Below are positions 51,482-58,858 of a DNA stretch of 64,000 bases, in pieces. The first letter of the stretch is position 1; every line of letters starts with the position of its first letter. Below the pieces are notes generated by a model. The model was not told the DNA's origin and ran no database searches. It was given only the letters and a program-made list of their open reading frames with translations. The position numbers and the translations under genes were made by a program. The DNA is from Bacillota bacterium (GTDB lineage: Bacteria > Bacillota > Clostridia > Peptostreptococcales > Anaerovoracaceae), in contig JAQXQE010000022.1 in NCBI GenBank assembly GCA_029101005.1, positions 1-64,000 of the forward strand, written 5' to 3'.

Positions 51482-52873
51482 CTAGTTTGCGGCTTTATAT
51501 TCAGCGAGCTTCGCATCAACGTACTCGAACTGCTCGAGCACTGACTTGAGTGAAGTTCCGCCTGTGCTGATTCGACGCTCTACGCATGTCTTGATGTCGA
51601 GAGCCTGATATACGTCCTCTTCGATCGCTTCATTGAGAGCTTTGTAAGTCTCAATCGGAAGTGTCTCAAGAACAGCTCCTGTTGCGATACATGTCGCAAC
51701 TGCCTGGCCAGCAATCTTATAAGCATCACGGAACGGGATGCCTTTTACCGCGAGATAGTCCGCCAGATCTGTCGCGTTGATATATCCTGTCTTAACTGCA
51801 TTCAGCATAGCATCTGCATTGACCTGCATCTCTGCAAGCATTGGGATGTATACCTCGATGCATTTCTTAACTGTGTCGATGGCGTCGAAAACCATCTCCT
51901 TCTCTTCCTGCATATCCTTGTTGTACGCAAGAGGAATTCCCTTGAGAATTGTGAGAAGTGCCACCAAATCTCCGTACACACGTCCTGTCTTGCCACGGCA
52001 GAGCTCCGCCATGTCAGGGTTCTTCTTCTGTGGCATGATTGATGATCCTGTTGTGAATGCATCTGAGAGTGTGATGAAGCCGAACTCGCTGCTTGACCAC
52101 AGAACGAGTTCCTCTGAGAAGCGGCTCAGGTGCATCATGATTGTTGATGCAGCGCTTACGAACTCTATGCAGTAGTCACGATCGGATACTCCATCGATGC
52201 TGTTTCTTGCGATGTCGCCAAAACCGAGGGCTTCCGCCTCGAAGAATCTATCTGTCTCGTAAGTTGTTCCAGCAAGCGCGCATGAGCCGATTGGCGATAC
52301 GTTAGTACGCTTGCGGCAGTCCATCAGTCTGTCGATGTCGCGGAGGAACATCATTGCGTATGCCATCATGTGATGAGCGAAGAGAACTGGTTGTGCTCTC
52401 TGCAGATGAGTATATCCCGGCATGATTGCATCCTGATTGTTCTTTGCGAGCATGAGGAGAACCTCCACGAGTTTCTCGAGCATTCCTATGATAGTGTCGA
52501 TCTCAGCTTTGGTGTACATTCTGAGGTCGAGAGCAACCTGGTCATTTCTGCTACGAGCTGTATGAAGCTTCTTGCCTACTGCTCCGAGTCTTGAAGTGAG
52601 TTCAGCTTCTACGAACATATGGATGTCCTCACATGTCATATCGAAATCGAGTGCTCCTGTCTTGAGATCGTTCAGGATTGAATCGAGACCCTTGATCAGC
52701 TGCTCTGCCTCGTCGAAGGCAATGATTCCCTGCTTAGCGAGCATGGTTGCGTGTGCCATACTTCCCTCAATATCCTGCTGGTACATACGGCAGTCTACGC
52801 CGATTGATGAGTTGAAATCATCTGCGATAGGACTGGTCTCTCCACCAGTTCTTCCTGTCCACATCTTGGCCAT
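51482..52873 (-). CDS. argH: Argininosuccinate lyase
   Basis: A 463-residue fumarase/aspartase-superfamily enzyme that splits argininosuccinate into arginine and fumarate. The signature GSSIMPQKKNPDMAELCRGK, which bears the catalytic serine, is present, as is the TARSRNDQVALDLRM region. It lies after argG with a small hairpin in the gap; AAGGAG is 10 bases before the ATG. Last gene of argF-argG-argH. Confidence 0.97.
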   Translation of the reverse strand: MAKMWTGRTGGETSPIADDFNSSIGVDCRMYQQDIEGSMAHATMLAKQGIIAFDEAEQLIKGLDSILNDLKTGALDFDMTCEDIHMFVEAELTSRLGAVGKKLHTARSRNDQVALDLRMYTKAEIDTIIGMLEKLVEVLLMLAKNNQDAIMPGYTHLQRAQPVLFAHHMMAYAMMFLRDIDRLMDCRKRTNVSPIGSCALAGTTYETDRFFEAEALGFGDIARNSIDGVSDRDYCIEFVSAASTIMMHLSRFSEELVLWSSSEFGFITLSDAFTTGSSIMPQKKNPDMAELCRGKTGRVYGDLVALLTILKGIPLAYNKDMQEEKEMVFDAIDTVKKCIEVYIPMLAEMQVNADAMLNAVKTGYINATDLADYLAVKGIPFRDAYKIAGQAVATCIATGAVLETLPIETYKALNEAIEEDVYQALDIKTCVERRISTGGTSLKSVLEQFEYVDAKLAEYKAAN

Positions 52874-52923
52874 TTGTCTATGTCTCCTTCTCGGGATGCC
52901 GAAGCCTCCCGCACTATGATGTT

Positions 52924-52949
52924 AAGAAATCCCCTTTCGGGGATTTCTT
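52924..52949 (-). terminator. Hairpin between argG and argH
   Basis: AAGAAATCCCC and GGGGATTTCTT (52924-52949) form an 11-bp stem. The T-tract is weak, so it may attenuate or stabilise rather than fully terminate. Confidence 0.45.
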
Positions 52950-52963
52950 GATTTTATCTGATA

Positions 52964-54187
52964 TTACTTGTTGAGCTGTCCGTTCTCGAGGAGAGCCTGA
53001 ACTACTGTTGGCAGACCCCAGAGATTGATGAAGCCCTCAGCCTGACGCTGATCGTAATCACTCTCACCGAATGTTACGAGATCCTCTGAGTAGAGCGAGC
53101 AAGGTGATGTCATTCCTGCTGGGATTACGTTACCCTTGTACAGCTTCATCTTAACTTCACCTGTTACGTTCTTGTTAGCCTCGTTAGCGAATGCTGTGAG
53201 TGCCTCCTGAAGTGGTGAGTACCACTTTCCGTTGTAGATCATGTCAGCGTAATCTACAGCGAGCTTCTGCTTGAGGTGGAGTGTATCCTTATCTACTGTG
53301 ATCATCTCGAGCTGCTCGTGAGCTGCGTAGAGGATTGTTCCACCAGGAGTCTCGTATACGCCACGATCCTTCATTCCGATGAGACGGTTCTCAACGATGT
53401 CGATGATACCGATTCCGTTACGTCCGCCTGCCTCGTTGAGTCCAGCGATGATCTCAGAAACCTTCATAGCCTCGCCATTGAGTGTAACTGGCTTACCAGC
53501 CTCGAAGCCGATTGTTACATACTCTGGTGTGTCAGGAGCTGCGTATGGTGAAACTCCCATCTCCAGGAAGCCTGGCTTGTCGAGATCTGGCTCGTTAGCT
53601 GGATCCTCAAGGTCGAGACCCTCGTGTGAGAGGTGCCAGAGGTTCTTATCCTTTGAGTAGTTTGTCTCACGTGAGATCTTCAGAGGTACATTGTGTGCCT
53701 CAGCGTAGTCGATCTCCTCGTCACGTGACTTGATGTCCCACTCACGCCATGGAGCTATGATTGTCATCTGTGGAGCGAAACGCTTAACAGCGAGCTCGAA
53801 ACGAACCTGGTCGTTACCCTTGCCTGTGCATCCGTGACAGATTGCATCTGCGCCCTCCTCGAGAGCGATCTCTGCGAGCTTCTTACCGATTACTGGACGA
53901 GCGAATGCTGTTCCAAGCAGATACTTCTCATACTTTGCACCCATCTTGAGTGATGGAACGATTACGTCATCGCACATCTCGTCAACGAGATCAGCAACGA
54001 TGAGCTTTGAAGCGCCTGTCTTGAGAGCCTTCTCCTCGAGTCCCTCGAGTTCGTCAGCCTGTCCTACATTTCCTGATACTGCGATGATCTCAGGGTTGTT
54101 GTAGTTCTCCTTGAGCCATGGAATGATGATTGATGTGTCAAGTCCGCCTGAATATGCAAGAACGACCTTCTTAATTTCCTTTGCCAT
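52964..54187 (-). CDS. argG: Argininosuccinate synthase
   Basis: A 407-residue enzyme that joins citrulline and aspartate using ATP. The nucleotide-binding loop is [18 protein letters not shown] near the N-terminus, and the family segment [17 protein letters not shown] follows. It lies 42 bases downstream of argF. Confidence 0.97.
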   Translation of the reverse strand: MAKEIKKVVLAYSGGLDTSIIIPWLKENYNNPEIIAVSGNVGQADELEGLEEKALKTGASKLIVADLVDEMCDDVIVPSLKMGAKYEKYLLGTAFARPVIGKKLAEIALEEGADAICHGCTGKGNDQVRFELAVKRFAPQMTIIAPWREWDIKSRDEEIDYAEAHNVPLKISRETNYSKDKNLWHLSHEGLDLEDPANEPDLDKPGFLEMGVSPYAAPDTPEYVTIGFEAGKPVTLNGEAMKVSEIIAGLNEAGGRNGIGIIDIVENRLIGMKDRGVYETPGGTILYAAHEQLEMITVDKDTLHLKQKLAVDYADMIYNGKWYSPLQEALTAFANEANKNVTGEVKMKLYKGNVIPAGMTSPCSLYSEDLVTFGESDYDQRQAEGFINLWGLPTVVQALLENGQLNK

Positions 54188-54229
54188 TTGTCTATACCTC
54201 TCTATCTCAATTTGTCTTGTGTTATCGAA

Positions 54230-55213
54230 TTAGATTACCGCTGCCATAACAGCCTTGATTGTGTGCAGTCTGTTCTCCGCCTCCTGGAAAACGATTGACT
54301 GTGGTCCCTCGAATACTTCATCTGTTACCTCGAGGCACTCATGCTTGAACTTCTTGTGGATGTCCTGTCCAACTGTTGTCTTCAGATCGTGGAATGCTGG
54401 CAGGCAGTGCATGAACTTCGCATCTGGCTTAGCAGCATCCATCAGCTTCTGGTTAACCTGGTAAGGCATGAGGTCTGTAAGTCTCTCAGCCCAGATGTAG
54501 TCAGGCTCTCCCATTGATACCCATACGTCAGTGTATACAACATCAGCATCCTTAACTGCCTCATATGGATCAACGATGTGCTCGATGATTGCTCCAGTCT
54601 CCTTCGCAATCTCCTGACACTTAGCGAAAAGTTCTTTGTTAGGTGCATACTTATCCGGTGCACACGCTACGTAATGCATTCCCATCTTAGCGCAACCTAC
54701 CATCATTGAGTTACCCATATTGAACTCTGTATCGCCCATGAATACGATCTTCTTACCCTTGAGGTCTCCCATAACCTCCTTGATTGTGAGGAAGTCTGCG
54801 AGAATCTGTGTTGGGTGACCCTCATCTGTAAGACCGTTGATTACTGGAACTCCAGCGTACTCAGCGAGTGTCTCAACTCTCTCCTGCTCAAAACCTCTGT
54901 ACTCAATTGCATCGAACATGCTTCCGAGTACTCTTGCTGTATCAGGAACGCTCTCCTTCTTGCCGATCTGTGATGTTGACGGATCGAGGTAAACTGTGTT
55001 CATTCCGAGGTCATAAGCGGCAATCTCGAAGGAGCATCTTGTTCTTGTACTAGTCTTCTCGAAAATCAGAGCGATGCTCTTACCTTCATGCATTTTGTGC
55101 GGAATTCCCGCCTTCTTCTTAGCCTTGAGGTCTGCAGCCAGATCAATCAGATATTCAATCTCTTCCGAGCTGTAGTCCAGCAGTTTGAGAAAACTTCTGT
55201 TCTTAAGATTCAT
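54230..55213 (-). CDS. argF: Ornithine carbamoyltransferase
   Basis: A 327-residue enzyme that makes citrulline from ornithine and carbamoyl phosphate. Carbamoyl-phosphate motif [13 protein letters not shown], the [11 protein letters not shown] loop and the catalytic HCLPAFHD motif are intact. A catabolic role (arginine deiminase pathway) is possible in principle, but argG and argH downstream point to synthesis. It is the first gene of the operon, with a consensus promoter and a structured leader of about 90 bases. Confidence 0.96.
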   Translation of the reverse strand: MNLKNRSFLKLLDYSSEEIEYLIDLAADLKAKKKAGIPHKMHEGKSIALIFEKTSTRTRCSFEIAAYDLGMNTVYLDPSTSQIGKKESVPDTARVLGSMFDAIEYRGFEQERVETLAEYAGVPVINGLTDEGHPTQILADFLTIKEVMGDLKGKKIVFMGDTEFNMGNSMMVGCAKMGMHYVACAPDKYAPNKELFAKCQEIAKETGAIIEHIVDPYEAVKDADVVYTDVWVSMGEPDYIWAERLTDLMPYQVNQKLMDAAKPDAKFMHCLPAFHDLKTTVGQDIHKKFKHECLEVTDEVFEGPQSIVFQEAENRLHTIKAVMAAVI

Positions 55214-55302
55214 TTCTATCTCTCCTTCTATGTCCCTTTTTCTTCTGAACTAAAACAGCGGCCATGCCGCAGTAAATTCACTGTTGTTTTTTTATACATA
55301 GT

Positions 55303-55331
55303 ATTGTATATTTATGCAGATAATATGTCAA
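55303..55331 (-). promoter_or_regulatory. Promoter of argF-argG-argH
   Basis: On the minus strand TTGACA (55326-55331) and TACAAT (55303-55308) are 17 bases apart. The transcribed leader contains CAGTGAATTTACTG and a GCGGC/GCCGC stem followed by TGTTTT, which could act as an attenuator or ArgR site; this last part is tentative. Confidence 0.7.
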
Positions 55332-55354
55332 GAACTTTTTTTGAAAAAAATCTC

Positions 55355-55383
55355 TTGCACTTTTGTTTGTACAGGAATACAAT
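55355..55383 (+). promoter_or_regulatory. Promoter of the tRNA-Ala gene
   Basis: TTGCAC (55355-55360) and TACAAT (55378-55383) are 17 bases apart, ending 12 bases before the tRNA. Confidence 0.7.
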
Positions 55384-55394
55384 AAAACCGTTCT

Positions 55395-55470
55395 GGGGAA
55401 TTAGCTCAGCTGGGAGAGCACCTGCCTTGCACGCAGGGGGTCAAGGGTTCGAGCCCCTTATTCTCCACCA
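55395..55470 (+). tRNA. tRNA-Ala (anticodon TGC)
   Basis: A 76-base cloverleaf: acceptor GGGGAAT with ATTCTCC, D-arm TAGCTCAGCTGGGAGAGCA, anticodon stem CCTGC/GCAGG with loop CTTGCAC (anticodon TGC), T-arm with GGTTCGAGCC, and CCA encoded. Transcribed from its own promoter, with a terminator soon after. Confidence 0.98.
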
Positions 55471-55475
55471 GACAG

Positions 55476-55505
55476 GCTCCGAGTAATCGGAGTCTTTTCT
55501 TTTGT
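55476..55505 (+). terminator. Terminator after tRNA-Ala
   Basis: GCTCCGA and TCGGAGT form a short stem followed by CTTTTCTTTTG. Confidence 0.7.
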
Positions 55506-55516
55506 CTGAGATAGCG

Positions 55517-55547
55517 TAAACGGATACCTTTCGGTATCCGTTTTGCT
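55517..55547. terminator. Terminator between tRNA-Ala and the por operon
   Basis: AACGGATACC and GGTATCCGTT form a 10-bp stem with a 4-nt loop; TTGCTTTG follows on the plus strand. It ends the minus-strand por transcript or backs up the tRNA terminator. Confidence 0.65.
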
Positions 55548-55556
55548 TTGTAATAT

Positions 55557-56486
55557 TTATCTACACTTGCGAAGCAAATCTTCCCAGCGTCTGTCTGTTT
55601 CTGCCTGGATGCGAGCGATGAGCTCCTCATTGCCCGGCTCGAAGAGGTGCTTGAATCTACCCTGTGGTCTGAGGAAGTCCTCGATTGGAAGCTTCTTCTT
55701 AGGCTCGTAGTTCAGAACCCACTCACCCTCTACTACCTCGAAGAGTGGCCAGTAGCATGTCTCAACTGCAAGTCTGCAGATCTCCATGATATCTGGAGTG
55801 TTGTATCTCCAGCCTCTTGGGCAAGGTGCCATCACATTGAGGAAAGCTGCACCTGGTGTATAGATAGCCTTCTCAGCCTTAACATGCATATCCTTGAAAT
55901 TCTGCACGAATGTTGTCTGTGCTACGTATGGGATATTATGAGCCGCGATGATTGAAGCAAGATCCTTACGATTCTGCTCCTTACCGCGTCCAACTGTTCC
56001 AGCAGGAGTTGTTGTTGTGTCAGCATACATTGGTGTAGCTGAAGATCTCTGGATTCCAGTATTCATATATGCTCCGTTGTCGTAGCACACGTATACCATA
56101 TCGTGGTTTCTCTCCATCGCACCTGAGAGTGACTGCAGTCCGATATCGTAAGTACCGCCGTCTCCTCCGAATGTGATGAACTTATACGTATCGTCGAGCT
56201 TGCCCTTGCGCTTGAGAGCCTTGTAAGCGCCCTCAACTCCGCTCATTGAAGCACCAGCATTCGCGAAAGCTGTATGGATGTAGCTGTCCTCCCATGCTGA
56301 ATATGGGTACATCAGTGTTGATACCTCGAGGCAGCTTGTCGCATTACCAATTACAGCTTTATCTCCCTCGTGAAGACCTCTGAGCACATTTCTTACTGCG
56401 ATTGTTCCACCACAACCTGCACACATTCTATGGCCAGGAGCAAGACGCTCTTCCTTATTCATTGTTTCCTTAAAATTATAAGTCAT
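55557..56486 (-). CDS. porB: 2-oxoacid:ferredoxin oxidoreductase, beta subunit
   Basis: A 309-residue thiamine-diphosphate-binding subunit. The TPP motif is FGGDGGTYDIGLQSLSGAME with NGAYMNTG downstream. Cysteines near the N-terminus (RMCAGCGGTIAVRNVL) and one farther on bind a cluster. With the alpha, gamma and delta subunits it oxidises pyruvate (or a related 2-oxoacid) to acyl-CoA and CO2, reducing ferredoxin. Last gene of the operon. The link of TPP to the thiamine salvage operon is metabolic only. Confidence 0.94.
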   Translation of the reverse strand: MTYNFKETMNKEERLAPGHRMCAGCGGTIAVRNVLRGLHEGDKAVIGNATSCLEVSTLMYPYSAWEDSYIHTAFANAGASMSGVEGAYKALKRKGKLDDTYKFITFGGDGGTYDIGLQSLSGAMERNHDMVYVCYDNGAYMNTGIQRSSATPMYADTTTTPAGTVGRGKEQNRKDLASIIAAHNIPYVAQTTFVQNFKDMHVKAEKAIYTPGAAFLNVMAPCPRGWRYNTPDIMEICRLAVETCYWPLFEVVEGEWVLNYEPKKKLPIEDFLRPQGRFKHLFEPGNEELIARIQAETDRRWEDLLRKCR

Positions 56487-56497
56487 CTTAACCCCTC

Positions 56498-57679
56498 CTA
56501 TCCTCTAACGCCGAGATAACGATAAGTCTCACCAGCATCTCCATTATCCAGTACTGTCTGAAGCTCAGCGAAAACGCGCTCCGCGTCGTCCGTACGGAAG
56601 TCTCTTCCGCCGAGTCCGTAGATGTAGTTAACCGCGTACGCCTGTGAACGTGCACGGAAGAGTGCTGCCATCACATCAGCTCCGAGAGGTCCGCCGTGGT
56701 TTGTATAACTCTCTGCTCTATCGAGAACTGCCACTGCCTTGCAGCCGCTGAGTGCCGACGCAAGCTCCTTCGCCGGGAAAGGTCTGAAGAGGCGAAGTTT
56801 TAACAGTCCTACCTTCTCACCCTTATCTCTGAGCATGTCTACTGCGTCCTTAGCTGTTCCTGCCGCTGATCCCATAACTACCATTACGCGGTCAGCATCT
56901 TCCATTCTGTACTCCTCGAAGAAGCCGTACTGTCTGCCACTAAGCTTAGCGAACTCATCGGCTACTGCCTGAACTACTTCTGGAACCTTGAGCATAGCCT
57001 CTGCCTGCGCTCTCTTTGCTTCCATATAGTAATCACTTGTTCCGTATGAACCGAGTGCATAGCTCTCATTCTTGTTGAGGAGGAAGTGCTCTGGCTCATA
57101 CTCGCCAACGAAGTTTCTAACATCCTCTGTCTCGAGGAGCTCGATGTTCTCTACCGCATGGCTTGTGATGAATCCATCCTGGCAAACCATAAGAGGGAGT
57201 CTTACTTCTGGATGCTCGCTGATTCTGTAAGCCTGAAGCATATTATCGTAAGCTTCCTGATTGTTCTCAGCGTAGAGCTGAATCCAGCCAGACTCACGAA
57301 CGCCCATACTGTCTGAGTGGTCGCAATTGATGTTGATAGGGCCAGTAAGTGCTCTGTTCACTACAGCAAGTACGAGCGGGAGTCTGTCCGAGCTAGCCAG
57401 ATAAAGTGGCTCGAACATATATGCAAGTCCGCATGATGAGGTAGCAGTGAGCGCTCTAGCACCGGCAGCTGAAGCCGCAACAGCCGCTGACATGGAGCTG
57501 TGCTCACTCTCTACAGTTATGAACTCTGTATCTACCTCGCCATTTGAAACATAAGTTGCGAAGTTCTGAGGAATCTCAGTTGATGGTGTAATTGGGAAAG
57601 CAGGGAATACATCCGGATTGATCTGCTTAAGCGCGTATGCAACTGCCTCGTTGCCCGACATTCTATCTTTAAGTGCCAT
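56498..57679 (-). CDS. porA: 2-oxoacid:ferredoxin oxidoreductase, alpha subunit
   Basis: A 393-residue alpha subunit, with the family segment NEAVAYALKQINPDVFPAFP and ITPSTEIPQ near the N-terminus, the TATSSCGLAYMFEPLYLA region, and a C-terminal domain (AVLDRAESYTNHGGPLGADV). It forms the active site with the beta subunit. Its start overlaps the delta-subunit stop by one base. The archaeal-type four-gene set gamma-delta-alpha-beta is seen here. Pyruvate is the likeliest substrate; a branched-chain keto acid is an alternative. Confidence 0.94.
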   Translation of the reverse strand: MALKDRMSGNEAVAYALKQINPDVFPAFPITPSTEIPQNFATYVSNGEVDTEFITVESEHSSMSAAVAASAAGARALTATSSCGLAYMFEPLYLASSDRLPLVLAVVNRALTGPININCDHSDSMGVRESGWIQLYAENNQEAYDNMLQAYRISEHPEVRLPLMVCQDGFITSHAVENIELLETEDVRNFVGEYEPEHFLLNKNESYALGSYGTSDYYMEAKRAQAEAMLKVPEVVQAVADEFAKLSGRQYGFFEEYRMEDADRVMVVMGSAAGTAKDAVDMLRDKGEKVGLLKLRLFRPFPAKELASALSGCKAVAVLDRAESYTNHGGPLGADVMAALFRARSQAYAVNYIYGLGGRDFRTDDAERVFAELQTVLDNGDAGETYRYLGVRG

Positions 57680-57981
57680 TATTTCACACCCTCCATTTCT
57701 ATTGCTCCGAAAGGACAGCTCTTCACACAGATTCCGCAGCCCTTGCAGTGATCAAAGTCAAAATCCATTCTCTTATAGTCCATAACAGGAATGCTGCTGT
57801 CTGGACAAACCGGTACGCAGAGCAGGCACTGCTTGCACTTGTCAGCGTGGAATACCGGCTGAACTGTAGCCCACTCTCCTGTATTGAATTCTCTAGAATT
57901 ACCGCCTTCGAATACAGCGGTTCCTTCTGTGATACCCTGCCATCTTACATCAGGACCGATTCCGTTCATTCTTCCAGCCAT
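57679..57981 (-). CDS. porD: 2-oxoacid:ferredoxin oxidoreductase, delta (4Fe-4S) subunit
   Basis: A 100-residue ferredoxin-like subunit with two full 4Fe-4S motifs, CKQCLLCVPVCPD and CKGCGICVKSCPF, that pass electrons to ferredoxin. It overlaps the gamma and alpha genes by one base each. Confidence 0.95.
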   Translation of the reverse strand: MAGRMNGIGPDVRWQGITEGTAVFEGGNSREFNTGEWATVQPVFHADKCKQCLLCVPVCPDSSIPVMDYKRMDFDFDHCKGCGICVKSCPFGAIEMEGVK

Positions 57982-58553
57982 TAGCGCACCTCCTTAAGCG
58001 CCATCTCAAGCGCTCTCATATTACCTTCTATTACTTCTGGTTTCCTTGCGAATTTGTGCTCGAATGAGACTCTCATCTCTTTGAGGAATACTTCCTCATC
58101 CATAACTCCTGCAAGCTTGACTACTGCAGCCAGCAGCGGTGTGTTAGGGAAGTTCTTGCCGAGAGTCTCCATCGATACTCTGCATGCGTCGAGCACCTTA
58201 ATATCGCCCTTGTATCCGTTGAGCAGCGGTCTGAGTTCCTCTGCAGTCTTGCCGCTGTTGACAAGCACGCATCCATCTTCAGCAAGTCCTGCTGTCACAT
58301 CTATTGTCTCGAGCAATGTGTCATCTACAACTACCACATACTGTGGTGTGTATATATTCGAGTGAGTTCTAATCTGAGTATCGGATAATCTGTTGTAAGC
58401 CGTAATTGGGGCTCCCATTCTCTCTGGTCCGTATTCAGGGAATCCCTGTACATACATTCCAGTCTTGAATGCAACATCTGCGAGAAGAAGCGCCGCTGTC
58501 TTAGCTCCCTGGCCACCTCTTCCGTGCCATCTGATCTCTGTGGTTCTACTCAT
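57981..58553 (-). CDS. porC: 2-oxoacid:ferredoxin oxidoreductase, gamma subunit
   Basis: A 190-residue subunit with the GXGGQG motif in IRWHGRGGQGAKTAALLLAD and the segment FPEYGPERMGAPITAYNR. It begins the por operon. The ATG at 58553 is taken, with GGAGG 6 bases upstream; the ATG three bases earlier is too close to that site, and the long frame up to 58664 crosses a hairpin. Confidence 0.93.
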   Translation of the reverse strand: MSRTTEIRWHGRGGQGAKTAALLLADVAFKTGMYVQGFPEYGPERMGAPITAYNRLSDTQIRTHSNIYTPQYVVVVDDTLLETIDVTAGLAEDGCVLVNSGKTAEELRPLLNGYKGDIKVLDACRVSMETLGKNFPNTPLLAAVVKLAGVMDEEVFLKEMRVSFEHKFARKPEVIEGNMRALEMALKEVR

Positions 58554-58576
58554 CATCTTCCTCCTTGGACAATCTA

Positions 58577-58618
58577 TACAAAATAAAAACCGCACGACTT
58601 CGTCAAAAGTCACGCGGT
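58577..58618 (-). terminator. Intrinsic terminator or attenuator before the por operon
   Basis: On the minus strand ACCGCGUGACUU pairs with AAGUCGUGCGGU using two G-U wobbles (58589-58618), then TTTTTATTTTG follows. It lies between the 37-codon peptide gene and porC, so por expression may depend on readthrough. Confidence 0.7.
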
Positions 58619-58660
58619 ATGAATTACCTATAATACATCGCACTATCCAAGCGCTATTGG

Positions 58661-58774
58661 TCATTCACAATTTGCAGCACGACTATTGACGCTATCTTCT
58701 GGGGCAATAATAATGCCCTCAATAATAGCGCTGATAATAATAATGCTGATAATAATTGCGAATGTATTGAACAT
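58661..58774 (-). CDS. 37-residue hydrophobic peptide, possible leader
   Basis: From the ATG at 58774 the reading is MFNTFAIIISIIIISAIIEG, then IIIAPEDSVNSRAANCE and TGA. It is one isoleucine-rich membrane helix with a short polar tail. AAGGAG is 11 bases upstream, a rather long spacing. It is directly behind a consensus promoter and before a terminator in front of porC, a layout typical of leader peptides; its many Ile codons could sense isoleucine charging, which is speculative. Confidence 0.5.
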   Translation of the reverse strand: MFNTFAIIISIIIISAIIEGIIIAPEDSVNSRAANCE

Positions 58775-58806
58775 TATCTGACTATCTCCTTCGAAAGTAT
58801 AGAAAG

Positions 58807-58835
58807 AGTATAGCGATTTACACAATTGCTGTCAA
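58807..58835 (-). promoter_or_regulatory. Promoter of the peptide gene and por operon
   Basis: On the minus strand TTGACA (58830-58835) and TATACT (58807-58812) are exactly 17 bases apart, about 33 bases before the peptide start. Confidence 0.8.
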
Positions 58836-58858
58836 GTATTTTGTGTAAATCTCACAAA

